DNA from: Gracilariopsis chorda
Lineage: Eukaryota; Rhodophyta; Florideophyceae; Gracilariales; Gracilariaceae
Assembly (NCBI GenBank): GCA_003194525.1
Contig: NBIV01000027.1
Coordinates: forward strand, 248,001-312,000
DNA: 64,000 nucleotides
Reading direction: 5' to 3'
Position 1 is the first letter of the stretch, and each line of letters opens with the position of its first letter. The position numbers and the translations under genes were made by a program. Below are positions 31,335 through 41,480 of this stretch, in pieces. The notes below the pieces were generated by a model. It searched no databases. It was not told the origin of the DNA and saw only the letters and a program-made list of their open reading frames with translations.

Positions 31335-32530
31335 TGCGATTCTGAAAGAGAGAGCGAAAGTGAAAACGAGAGAAGAACGTCGAAGAGATGGAAATGGAAA
31401 TATTCTTTCACGATCACGACGGCAGACTTGGAGGTCTTACCTGCAGAGGAAGGTGGGTTAGAGGGTTGATATGGTACACTAGATGGAACAACACTACTAG
31501 TAGATACGGAGGACACATATTCTGCGGAAAAGACAAACCGATCAACGTAGTCACGAGTAGTGCAAACTGACAGTTTCCAAACGGTAACCTTCTTAACCCT
31601 TGCGTTCTGTATTTAACGGGGCATGCGGGAGTGCAAGGATGCTACATAACGCACGAAAGGATTTGAATGTTGGGGGTTTCCATTGGTGGTAGAACCGACA
31701 GAACAACAGGGACGGCTGCTTATCTTACAGTCTAAATGATGGCATCATGTATTTCTTCACCGGTCTGAAGACACGTTGTACCAACAAAGAGTTATTCGTG
31801 TGTACCTTCGTAGCCTATCAAAGCGTATTCGCTCGAAGCGTCTATCAGACTAGAATTCTGTAGTAACCCTTACCGTGGCCATAGTGATAATCCTGCACCA
31901 ATGGTTGCTCTGTTTCGAAAGAAGCTCGGCAAACGTAGTAGGCGGACGGCTACATTGATCAGAGACTCTTGTAGTGGCAAGGTCTGAACACGCTCTATGG
32001 TTACACCGTGATGGCCATCGATCCAGAGACACTGTCACTTCCGTTATTTCTCCTGGACATGATGTCGATACCTTAAGTGGAGGTTAAAGAGTTGAAACCA
32101 GCACACTTCCTTACAACAGTACCAAACAAAAAATAGCCAAGCAACTGGAGAACGTGTATCTATGGCTTTCGGATAAGGTAAAGGGTTTCGGCTATACTAT
32201 ATTTTGAGTGAGGGAATGATATCACCACTTTCTAGTATTAAGGAAAGTGTGGGAACTCGCTACAGGCACAGTCGTGTCCACCCCTCCAGTGCGCTGGCTG
32301 GGGCACTTTAACTCAGTCGTCACAGAAAAAGGGACAGAAGAAACAGATTAACAAAGTCATAGAAGGACCCTTTGGGGGCCTTAAATTATGATTGAGTTAC
32401 GTAAGTACCTTCCCATGCAGGAACCCTGGAGTAGACAGCAACGTCAAATTTTGATCGTAACCCTTTAGGGCTAGGCAAATTTTAGGTCATCATGATGCAC
32501 TCTCAACTCCGAACATCTGTTATCTCTTTG

Positions 32531-32551
32531 TACCGTTGGTACCATTGGTAC
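32531..32551. repeat. 9-bp units in reverse orientation (ACCGTTGGT)
   Basis: Two adjacent units, ACCGTTGGT and ACCATTGGT, are the reverse complement of the array at 27961-27996. Confidence 0.6.
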
Positions 32552-33140
32552 CCATACATCCTGGGGTTCCCTGCGTTAGAACGTCATCTCTTTTGGCTGG
32601 ACTACACGTGCTCTAACCGTTTTGCTGTGAAAGGTTATATCAAAGACGGTCAAAGTCCTTCTCTGAGGCGGCAAGCTGTCTCTTTGTTCAAGTATGTTGC
32701 CACCACTTGCAACTTCGCAACGTTCTTCACGCTCAGCTAAAATAGTGCCACTTGTACTTTACGCAATAGAATTTTCCCCTCTGCATAAGGTGCCAGAGTC
32801 AACCATGGATTTTGTTCAGTTCGCATTTCTCAGCCGTTTTTGTACCTCTGAAAAGAATCTAATGGCACCATGGCTTGTTCTGAGATAGGGTCTTTCGACG
32901 CGTAGGACAAAGAATCCTGTATCGCTAATATCGAGAGAACAAATGATTACTTCAGACCACGCTTGTAACATCGGCTGCATCGTCACCCTTATCGTTATGG
33001 ACATGTGGCCGTGCTTGATGATCCTGGCAGGGTGTGGCACAGGAAGAATGGATGTTGGTACAAGGCGAAAGCTTGATCAAACGGGATTTAAGCTGTACGC
33101 GGGCCCAAGCTGCTCCGCCTACATAAGTGTGCCTGATTTC

Positions 33141-33205
33141 CCTCTCGGCGACTAGAGCAGGAGAAATGGGCTCGCACTTGCGCCTCGAAGAGAGATCAAC
33201 AACCA
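33141..33205 (-). repeat. dispersed repeat, diverged copy E
   Basis: Shares AGAAATGGGCTCGC and the AGATCAACAACC end with copies A and B. Read on the minus strand it gives VVDLSSRRKCEPIS, parallel to the other copies. The most diverged of the five. Confidence 0.4.
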
Positions 33206-34839
33206 CGCTGTGCGCCTGCGGACTTCATTGTCGCTGGGGCAGCGGATAAGAGAACTAATTTCCGTTAGCTGCTTCCCTCGGCGTCCCTCTGTCAAACATG
33301 CTTTGAAACATGCGTGTTCAGGATCCGCACGAGAGCTGTGCGAAGGATGGTACACCAGATCCGGGACATGAAGCAGGCAGCTTGGAAAGGTTACTCATAC
33401 AAGATTCGTTTTCAAAGAGTAAGCATGTTTTAGGTGGATGGCTCAACAACTGATGAGCGACTACGAGGGAGAAAATGTGGAACGCTTGGTAACCCTTCCC
33501 TTGCTACAACGACATGCCGTCGGTACTTAATCTCATGCAGTAGCTTCAAAATGAATCATCCATGCACACATTACGGGTCTTTGAGGGTCTTGGCAAGCAC
33601 TGCTCAAAGCTGTCGGTAATTTTATCAACAGCCTGAACGGCGTCAACCGCAGGCAATACGCTCATTCTGAACTCTCTCTCTATACTCCCAGTCGTGCTCG
33701 GAAAGGGTTTGGGCGTGAAGTTCCGCAAATGTTAATGAGCAGTTGTACGAGTATGAAAGAAACAATCCCGTTCGCTATCGAAACGAATCTCAAATGTGTG
33801 GCACGTTCGCAATCGTTGCTTCAGCTACGAATCTAAGCGCTTCATTCGCAATATGACCTGCAAGAATAGGCACATTGAAATCTGCCTTGTCATGGTGTGC
33901 CCCTTAGCTGACGTCCTCTGGTGGAAAGGGAAGGAATAGCAGAGAAAAGAATGGAAAAGGCGAGCCGCGTCAGAACAAAATGGATCCGATCTCGGGTCTT
34001 CCCGTAGAAGCTTGGTACTGATCTTTCCATATTCCGAGATAGTAGCTAGTGAGCGCAACACGGCTGCTGCAAGGTGAGAGCAAGCAGCAGTCATCGGCTA
34101 CATTTCGGGGACATGAATAGAGATTGGTACTGCGGGACAGAGAAAATATTTCTTTCCGAGGAGCTTTACGTATCTAGAGTTTAGCATGCTAGACGAAGAA
34201 AAGCTCCCCTGTAGAGTTAGATTCTACCACAATGCCGTAATCAAGTAATGTGTGCCCATAAAAAAGAAGAAGAAGAAGAATTGAAAAGCAAATCACTGTC
34301 GATCACGACGATTGTCTCCCATTGTTGATTCCTTGTCCTCAATAGCCAATACATGTTGAGAACGAGACATATCCATCATGCGGTCTCAAGAAGACCAAGT
34401 CACGCCGCAATATCAACGACTAGAACGCGGATACCGCTATTCGTTTGAATTATTTCATTGAACGAAGCAACTGGACAGTACCAAGCACTTCAAATGACTA
34501 TCGCTTTGGGCATCATATCGCTTGCGCGCTGTTGCAGATTTCTTGGTCAAGACGAGCCCGTTCGTTGCAATCTAACTTTAGTTTTTGACGAGGAGATGTA
34601 GCGAAGAGCATAATGTCGATAAACTTGATGAGTATCTGCAAGGGTAATTAGGTCTTCTACGTTCTGTGCCGAAGCCTAACAATTTGTTAGCAACAAAGTC
34701 ACATGACATAAACCTAACTTTAACAAAGTATGTCAATTTCAGGGGATGTCTTGCGATGCAATGCGTTGGAGTTAGACTGCTAGCAACTAACCTAATTCGA
34801 GTCACGCACGGCTGCTCCGAAGGATGTACATGGGTAGGA

Positions 34840-34867
34840 TTAAAGGGTTAGACCGCTAACCCTTTAA
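34840..34867. repeat. 12-bp perfect palindrome with 4-nt loop
   Basis: Arms TTAAAGGGTTAG and CTAACCCTTTAA around ACCG, followed by CCCTTA. The arms resemble telomere-type CCCTAA sequence only loosely; it could form a small hairpin or be a protein-binding dyad about 420 nt upstream of the RS-rich gene. Confidence 0.7.
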
Positions 34868-34980
34868 CCCTTACGAAAAAGACTCGCCTAAGTTATCGGC
34901 TGGACGCGCTCAGGGTTTTGCGTTGGATGAATCCACTTTGGAAGAACAGCTACACTATAGCTTTCTAAATTAGGTATAAG

Positions 34981-35083
34981 CCGATCAGCCTTCACGAGGT
35001 GAACCCGTCTTCCTTCTGCCAACGAGAGAAGCGAAATGGACAGGCGATTGGGTCTCTCACGGAGACCAACAACCTTTGAGCTT
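34981..35083 (-). repeat. dispersed repeat, copy A
   Basis: Contains CTTCACGAGGTG and, further on, GCGAAATGGACAGGCGATTG followed by GGTCTCTCACGGAGACC, which can form a 6-7 bp hairpin. The same order of blocks is seen at 61335-61435 and parts of it at 61201-61288, 63451-63540 and 33141-33205. On the minus strand it reads VVGLRERPNRLSISL. Confidence 0.6.
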
Positions 35084-35282
35084 TCTTCCGCAATCGGAGC
35101 TACCAAGGGTACAGCCGCGCGCCAGGCTCAAACTGTAAGGGCTTTCCGTCACTGCACAGCACAGTGAGAATTGGGGCTGCACGCCGCACGGCACGCACAT
35201 GATCCTGGTGGTGCATCCGTGATTCCGCTGACCTTCACTAATCTGCGCTTGCTTCTACCACCCGCCATTGTAGCTCCGGATC

Positions 35283-38200
35283 ATGACTTCACCCGCGGAT
35301 ACCCAACACTGTCAGGATGTCCGCATTGCGTGCAAGCGACCGCAAGCAGCAAACGCTTCCTTACAAAAGGCGTTGTCGCTTCCCACGTCAGAACCTCCCA
35401 ACGAAGCAGATCCCACAAGACGCAAGATCCAGTTACAGCCTTTCCAACCCACGGCTAAGCGAAGTCGTACAAGATTGCAATCCCCGTCAGACCTTAATGA
35501 TACTGAAGGCAACGCTAATTTAGCTCCCACCAGCACCAACTTGCAAGGTGAATCCTCCGTGCCCGTACGAAACCCAGATGGTACGAGAGTGCAGCCCGCA
35601 ACAGTCACGAGTACCCATCATCTCACCGAAACCTCCCCGTTTGGCGCAAGACTACATACTGCAAAACCATTTGCCCGGTTTTCAGTGCGTCGGCCGTTAT
35701 TAGAACCATTCACACGCCATACTCCTCACCCTGCTCACCGTGGTGCTGCAGTTAAAGCAGACAATGGCCCGCGACAGCAGCCAAAACTTGCCTCACCCTT
35801 TGTACAATTCAAACCACGCGCCTCATTTTCTCCTGTACCGAGCCAACAGCAACAGCCAATGCCGCAAACTTGTCAAGGCGGTAAAGCTACTTCTCGTACA
35901 GCAAATGGTTCACCTGATCTTGAAACCACGTTAAGAAAAACTGCGTCTGGTGCTGTAAATCGCACGTCAAGCACATCGCATATTGAAGAAACAGGTGAAT
36001 CTCAGAGGTCACACGATCCTCCTGAGCATGCAAATGAGCCCGAGCGCAGCTCAACACGGAGGAGCGGAAGCAAGGAACAGATCACCTACAAAGCGTCGTC
36101 GGTGCCACTTTCGTCTCTAGATCAACAGCAAGATATGCCTGAACAAGTAATATCTCTGCAACATGCCCAGCAAAATAGCCCCGAACCCCAGGTACAGTTC
36201 GTTAGAGAAACGCGGGCACCTACACAGCACTCTTTCTCTATTGAAAAAAGGAATCATCGAACACCCCTTCCTTCCCGCGAAGCATTATTTCGGTCTGCGA
36301 AGAGACGCATTGGATTAAGGGTATCTTGTTCACCGCGTTGCTCTTCGCCAGCGGCAGCGCCGCTACAGAGAAATCCGGAGCAATCTCCTCCTCCAAAGCG
36401 GCTGCGACGCTTGGAGCCGTTACCTGCCCGAGAAAAGCCCTCGTCGCGCTCTTGCCGTTCTGGTTCCCCAACTTCTCCTCGCAAGAGTTGTTCAGGTCCA
36501 CAGTCTTCACTGCGGCCGAATCCTTCCCCTCGTCGGATAAAAAGCCCATCCCCGCTGCGAAGATCGCCAACTCGTAACGCCCAAACACCAAACCGACCAC
36601 ATCACCCTTCTCGCACCCCGCCGAACTACCGTCATCACTCTCGCCTGACACCAAATAGCAACTATCGTTCTGCCATTGCTGAGAAGAACGTGCGCAACCC
36701 GTCGCCTCTTCTAATGACTCGTTCTCGCACGCCTTCTCGCCCCAGGTATCGGTCTCGAACGCCATCACCGCGAAGGCCGCGTTCCCGCACTCCAACAAAC
36801 TATTTCCGAGGACGTCGCACTCGGTCGCCGCCTAGTCCAAAATATCGCGCATCATCCCAGCGAGGGAATCGTACTCACACGCAACCTAAAACCAACCGTC
36901 GTTCCAGCGAGCCATCGCGCTATGGCAGGCGTTCTCCAAGCCCACCGCGGAGCATTCACCGCTCCCGTACACCGCCCCGATATGGCCGCCGTTCTTATAG
37001 GTCACTACGAAGAATCGGAGGTTCCCGCTCGCGATCGAGGCATAGAAGCCGCTCTCGTGCATCACCACGAAGAAGCATAAGCCCTCGTTCTCGTTCACCA
37101 TCCAGGCATAGCTGCCACTTTCGTAGTCCACCACGAAGGAGCCGTCGTTCCCGTTCGCGATCCAGGCATGGCTACCGTTCTCGTACTCCATCACGAAGAA
37201 TTCACCGTTCCCGCTCGCGATCCATGTATGGCTGCCGTTCTCGTACTCCATCACGAAGAATCCGCCGTTCCCGCTCGCGATCCAGCCGTGGCCGCCGCTA
37301 CCCTAACCTAACACGAACATGCGCTTGTTACCGCTCACCATCATGGCATGGTCGCCGCTCCCGAAGCCAGCCACGAAGCATTTCTCCGTCTCGCGCTCGG
37401 TCTCGTCGCCGTCGTCGCTTTCAAACACCACCACGACGCAGCTCCCTTTCCCGCAGTGCATCTCCGAACGGTCGACGCTCTTGTACTCCCCGGCGAAACG
37501 GCAAGCGCTTTCACACGTCCCCTCGACATTCTCGTAGCAGATCTGGTGCTCATTCCAGGGATACAAGCCGCTCTCGCACAACTCCTTGGCTAACCCACTC
37601 CTCACGAATCTCACCACGACAAACTCGTGCACCTCCAGTCCCAAATTATTCATCCCCGGCGAGAAGAACATTCACAAGAAAGGATGATGGCGACAAGGAC
37701 AAGTCACAAACGCATTCACTAGACAGGCCCCTGCGAACGGAACAGCCTCTTCCTTTGAAGAACAGTGCGAATGGCATGCAGTCAACCAGAAATTCGGCAG
37801 CTGGACCCATCTCTGAACGGCGGGATTGCGATAACCACAAGAGAAGAGTGCAAGACAAAACTGAGATCATAGTTATTGACTCACCCGGAGCTAGCGGTAT
37901 TGCTAAACCCCTCCAGCAGTCGTATACACTGCAACACGTACCAAGTTTGAAGCCCGTTTCCGAACGGGAGAAAGTGCAGGAAGCGGAATCCGCTGTACCG
38001 AGCGGATTCAAGTTATCTTCGTTATCTCTTCGACAAAGCAACTCTGACAAAGCAGAAACTGTACATTTGAGCTCAGAGATCGTAGTTGTTGACTCACCAG
38101 AAGGTTTAAAACCCCCCACCCCTAACCAAAAGTTGACTAAACGACGTTATGAACCACGCCCTACTCCAGCATGGATGCAAACCCAGAAGAGGCCCAGATT

Positions 38201-39491
38201 ACTTTCTTCACCTACCAAACCAAGAAATCATGCTACATCAGCCAGTGGGCTGCCGAGAGACCAGGCTAACCCTGGACGATGGCATGATCCGAAACCAACT
38301 CCTCCACAGCAAACTCGCGATACTCACGTCTCCAAAATCCCCAGGGGACCGCGTCCATTGGTGGAAGACCATCGTACTACCCTGAAATTTCCAGGAACAG
38401 CATTGAAAGAAGATCTGCCGAAGCACAAAACGGATGATATCTCAAAGCTGCTTTTGCGCCCAAGCTCACCATCAATGAAATTCAAGAACGAGCCAAAAAG
38501 CTCACTTGCGAACAAGACAACGACATCAAATCAATTTGACGTACCGTCTTCGGACCGTGCCACTTCTACCTTGCCTGCGAGGACTGAAACGGCAAATACC
38601 AATAGCTGTCGAGAAACAAAGCGACCTATGCACCTTCCAGCGCACACGCCTTCGCGAGTGCCTACAACTCTTGCAGCGATTTCTGGTAAAACAAAGAAGA
38701 CGCATCCGCTGAAGACTACACATCCTCCAGTCCCCGCAAAACAGGAAAAAGTGGTCGTTTCGGGTCATTCGACGGTTGCGAGACCTAAAGAAGATCACCG
38801 TTTCATTGCTATGTTGCGTCAGCAGCCAACGACGAGAAGTGGAACTCCTCTACCTCGTACAGTAATCCCCTTCGACCCATTTTCAATGGGCAGCAGCTCT
38901 GTTCGCGACTCTAGAAAACGACTGAACGTAACCAAAGAACGTACAAATGCGAAAGAACTCCCTACTCGTGATACGAAAGCGTCCTATGAGTTCAGCGACG
39001 ATCCGCAGATTACAAGGCTCATGTTGGAATATGGACTTCATGTTGTTGAGAGAGATGAAGAAAGTAACGAAGTCATATGGCTGGCTTGTAAGTTCTGTAT
39101 ATGCTTCACAGAAGTCAATCGCTGGTTGAGGAACGTGAAGATGTTCAAAACACCCTTCACAGAAGCTGGATTCAAAGACCATGCGAAGTCTGTTCACGAT
39201 TCCGTTTGGAGTACATATGAGCTGGCACCAAGTGAGGCTAAAGAAAAGCTTTTCGAAGGAAGAACTCTTCCCTCAGAACTTCTGGTTTCGCTTCGAACTG
39301 GAGATCTCAAACAAGAAGACAAGCGCGATACAGTGACAAAGGGGCAAAGAACTGCTGTGGGGACATGCGACATAGTTCGCAAAGAGAAAATTGACGAATA
39401 TCGAAAGATAGCTCAAGAGGAGTTTAAAAGAAACGAAGAGAGTTTGAAGCTGCTGAAAGAAAGTATTCCAAATCCACAAGAAGAAGCCTAG
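35283..39491 (+). CDS. large RS-rich protein with SIM-like motifs and C-terminal zinc-finger-like segment
   Basis: A 1402-residue single-exon protein. Residues about 400-790 are a dense Arg/Ser domain with RSRSR, SRTPSRR and RRSPSPP repeats, as in SR splicing regulators and SRRM proteins. In DNA this region is internally duplicated in about 60-nt units near 37140-37270. After it come two copies of a hydrophobic-acidic motif, TEIIVIDSPG and SEIVVVDSPE, which fit SUMO-interacting motifs. The C-terminus (about residues 1235-1400) is conserved-looking: DDPQITRLMLEYGLHVVERD, ACKFCICFTEV, FTEAGFKDHAKSVHDSVW, where CxxC and HxxxxxH could bind zinc. A nuclear RNA-processing role is inference from RS content. 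No RRM was found. Confidence 0.7.
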   Translation: MTSPADTQHCQDVRIACKRPQAANASLQKALSLPTSEPPNEADPTRRKIQLQPFQPTAKRSRTRLQSPSDLNDTEGNANLAPTSTNLQGESSVPVRNPDGTRVQPATVTSTHHLTETSPFGARLHTAKPFARFSVRRPLLEPFTRHTPHPAHRGAAVKADNGPRQQPKLASPFVQFKPRASFSPVPSQQQQPMPQTCQGGKATSRTANGSPDLETTLRKTASGAVNRTSSTSHIEETGESQRSHDPPEHANEPERSSTRRSGSKEQITYKASSVPLSSLDQQQDMPEQVISLQHAQQNSPEPQVQFVRETRAPTQHSFSIEKRNHRTPLPSREALFRSAKRRIGLRVSCSPRCSSPAAAPLQRNPEQSPPPKRLRRLEPLPAREKPSSRSCRSGSPTSPRKSCSGPQSSLRPNPSPRRIKSPSPLRRSPTRNAQTPNRPHHPSRTPPNYRHHSRLTPNSNYRSAIAEKNVRNPSPLLMTRSRTPSRPRYRSRTPSPRRPRSRTPTNYFRGRRTRSPPSPKYRASSQRGNRTHTQPKTNRRSSEPSRYGRRSPSPPRSIHRSRTPPRYGRRSYRSLRRIGGSRSRSRHRSRSRASPRRSISPRSRSPSRHSCHFRSPPRRSRRSRSRSRHGYRSRTPSRRIHRSRSRSMYGCRSRTPSRRIRRSRSRSSRGRRYPNLTRTCACYRSPSWHGRRSRSQPRSISPSRARSRRRRRFQTPPRRSSLSRSASPNGRRSCTPRRNGKRFHTSPRHSRSRSGAHSRDTSRSRTTPWLTHSSRISPRQTRAPPVPNYSSPARRTFTRKDDGDKDKSQTHSLDRPLRTEQPLPLKNSANGMQSTRNSAAGPISERRDCDNHKRRVQDKTEIIVIDSPGASGIAKPLQQSYTLQHVPSLKPVSEREKVQEAESAVPSGFKLSSLSLRQSNSDKAETVHLSSEIVVVDSPEGLKPPTPNQKLTKRRYEPRPTPAWMQTQKRPRLLSSPTKPRNHATSASGLPRDQANPGRWHDPKPTPPQQTRDTHVSKIPRGPRPLVEDHRTTLKFPGTALKEDLPKHKTDDISKLLLRPSSPSMKFKNEPKSSLANKTTTSNQFDVPSSDRATSTLPARTETANTNSCRETKRPMHLPAHTPSRVPTTLAAISGKTKKTHPLKTTHPPVPAKQEKVVVSGHSTVARPKEDHRFIAMLRQQPTTRSGTPLPRTVIPFDPFSMGSSSVRDSRKRLNVTKERTNAKELPTRDTKASYEFSDDPQITRLMLEYGLHVVERDEESNEVIWLACKFCICFTEVNRWLRNVKMFKTPFTEAGFKDHAKSVHDSVWSTYELAPSEAKEKLFEGRTLPSELLVSLRTGDLKQEDKRDTVTKGQRTAVGTCDIVRKEKIDEYRKIAQEEFKRNEESLKLLKESIPNPQEEA

Positions 39492-39954
39492 CTGGGACAT
39501 AGGTCACCGGCTGCCCTTCGTAGGACAGGTGTTTTTGACAATATTGTATAATCGGAATGTTCCTTTTTGAGCTCTCAGGCATTTAAACTTTAGTAGTAGA
39601 TATCACATAACCAAGTTAATACAGGTCCGCTCTTGTTGTTACACTCGGTCCTATCACCCGATCTTTCCCCCATTCTTCAACCGACCTGACTTCAATTCAT
39701 TCATTTATTATTGTATGCCTTTGTACATATATAGCAGAGCTGGGGTGACAAAACTGCTGCTTGAGTTCAGAGGGCCTAGAATTCGAAGAACGAACGCGCT
39801 CAAGTCTGGGCAAGAAGAAGGCTTTTGTTCGCTCGATATGTCAAATTGACCTCCACTTGCCATTATGCTGTACCGACAACAGCCACCTGCAACTCTCAAT
39901 GTCACGCAAGGGGGCACCATGGCAGAAAACCTTACCGCGCTGGATCCATTCACT

Positions 39955-40186
39955 TTCCCTGAAAAGCCAAATTCGAAGGCATACTTCGGTGGCTAGGTCA
40001 CGTAGACCCCATCTTAGTGCTGAGAACGTGAAAAAGAGCAACGAACCAATCTTCGAGAGTGACCGTACTTTTCCCGCAAAGCGAAATTCGAGGTTCTACT
40101 TCGATGGTTTGGTCACGTTATAATCGTCTTAGTGATGAGAACGTGACAAATACCAAAGAACCATTCTTCAAGAGTGACTCTTGAAG
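39955..40186 (+). repeat. two tandem copies of a 116-bp unit spelling LRW-x-GHV
   Basis: Copy 1 is 39955-40070 and copy 2 40071-40186, roughly 75-80% alike by eye. In one frame, copy 1 reads KFEGILRWLGHVDPILVLRT-stop and copy 2 KFEVLLRWFGHVIIVLVMRT-stop. The LRW[LF]GHV string is common near the C-terminus of non-LTR (LINE) reverse transcriptases, so these may be LINE tail remnants. The evidence is a short motif only. Confidence 0.5.
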
Positions 40187-40298
40187 CTTGTAATACTCTA
40201 GGCCTGCCGCAGCGTTATATTACCGATACGGCTTCTAATGAAAACAAATTAGGTCCTTTCCTTAACCTAGCAGTTCTCCTCTAGGCCGTGTTCAACTC

Positions 40299-40305
40299 TA
40301 TAAAA
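40299..40305 (+). promoter_or_regulatory. TATA box for the secreted Cys-rich gene
   Basis: TATAAAA about 100 nt upstream of the ATG at 40407. It is the clearest TATA element seen before any gene in the window. Position is plausible for a leader of 70-80 nt. Confidence 0.45.
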
Positions 40306-40406
40306 CCTGGGCTCGTGGCTTACCATCAAGGTTCGGAAAGGCAGATTGACATCCCGTACAACTACTCCGAAGGCAACTGTTTGATACAACTGTGGAAAAT
40401 TCTTAA

Positions 40407-41480
40407 ATGATGAAGTGGGCAGTACGTTCATCGGAGGTCTTCTTTGTGATCATTGGACTTGTGCTTGTTTCCGACTTGTTTCTGGTGGCAGAATCGGCGT
40501 GCTCAAAGTACTTTCCTATTCATCAGATCTTGGACTCCCCGAACAAAGTCCAGACGTTTGATGACACAGATGGATTCCGAGAGATCAAGGCTGTTCAATA
40601 TGATGTTAACAACTGCAAAGAAAACTCACAGAACCCCACCGGGAAGCAGTTCGCTGGCAACTACACGCTCATCGGTCATGAATCACTGCTGACAGATGAT
40701 GAATGCTTGGTCAAACAAAATGATGGAAAGATGTACTACAACTCAATGCAAGCGATTGTGATCTCGGCGAATGGATGGACGTTTCAACCTATTCGAATTG
40801 ATCTCGACGATATCGACGCTGAGCCCGGAGTGTTGTCTTCTGATGGATGGAAAGAGAGTATGGCCATCTTCGGCATGCGTGGGTCGGATATCGTACGACC
40901 TTCACTGAAATTCTACAACAGATCTTTACTTGTCGCTCAGAACTACACGGTTATTCAATCAAACCTACAGCAGCTGGGCCTTAGCCTTAATGGTGAGCAC
41001 ATGGTTCCTGGTGGGCATTATGCGTCGGACGAAATGGTGAACTGCCCGTTTGGAAAGGACAACAAAGAATCAGAGCGCTGTCGCATGACAGCGTCATTCA
41101 ATCTCCCGATTGATACGTTGGTGGTCATGTACGCAGTTTTGCAAAAGAGCAAAACTGAGACGCGGGCTGCTTCCTTCATATCTGAAGTCATAGTGAACTG
41201 TGGCTGCCGCTGCAGCCAAATCGACGTGGGGAGTCGTAAACTGCTGGCGCCAATTCCAGGAGTTGATGGCGAGTGTGTGCAAAAAGAGTCGACGGCACCT
41301 CGTACTGTGTGCGACGTTCTTGGTTCGACTTGGTGTACGAAGGCAGAAATCGCAAGTTACACGGCCAGTGGAGAAACGCTGCCAAATGGTAACTGCCCTT
41401 GTACTAAGGGCAAAGGACACCGGGTCAGTGTTGACTCCCCATTCCAGCCGAGAAATGACTTCATTCTCAACACGGTGTAG
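40407..41480 (+). CDS. unknown secreted Cys-rich glycoprotein
   Basis: A 357-residue protein with a signal peptide (VFFVIIGLVLVSDLFLVAES, about residues 11-30). Around a dozen cysteines follow in pairs or clusters (NCGCRCSQ, GNCPCTKG), with several N-glycosylation sequons (NYT, NRS). No membrane anchor or GPI-like tail is visible, so an extracellular or vacuolar protein is expected. The ATG at 40407 is the first of two. A TATA box lies upstream and an AATAAA at about 41597 downstream. No family was recognised. Confidence 0.75.
   Translation: MMKWAVRSSEVFFVIIGLVLVSDLFLVAESACSKYFPIHQILDSPNKVQTFDDTDGFREIKAVQYDVNNCKENSQNPTGKQFAGNYTLIGHESLLTDDECLVKQNDGKMYYNSMQAIVISANGWTFQPIRIDLDDIDAEPGVLSSDGWKESMAIFGMRGSDIVRPSLKFYNRSLLVAQNYTVIQSNLQQLGLSLNGEHMVPGGHYASDEMVNCPFGKDNKESERCRMTASFNLPIDTLVVMYAVLQKSKTETRAASFISEVIVNCGCRCSQIDVGSRKLLAPIPGVDGECVQKESTAPRTVCDVLGSTWCTKAEIASYTASGETLPNGNCPCTKGKGHRVSVDSPFQPRNDFILNTV

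Larger units (their letters stand above)
31335..35282. other. long region without a recognised gene
   Basis: Nearly 4 kb between the glycosyltransferase and the RS-rich protein. It contains the reverse-oriented 9-bp units near 32531, two copies of a dispersed repeat (33141-33205 and 34981-35083), a GAA microsatellite near 34266, and a 12-bp palindrome at 34840-34867. ORFs up to about 90 codons occur on both strands without features. Confidence 0.5.
39492..40406. other. intergenic region with tandem repeat and promoter
   Basis: Contains the tandem duplication at 39955-40186 and a TATA box at 40299-40305, listed separately. Otherwise no gene was recognised. Confidence 0.5.

Noticed and set aside
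34840-34873. Telomere-like CTAACCCTTTAACCC
   Set aside because: Only two imperfect units inside a palindrome; no array.
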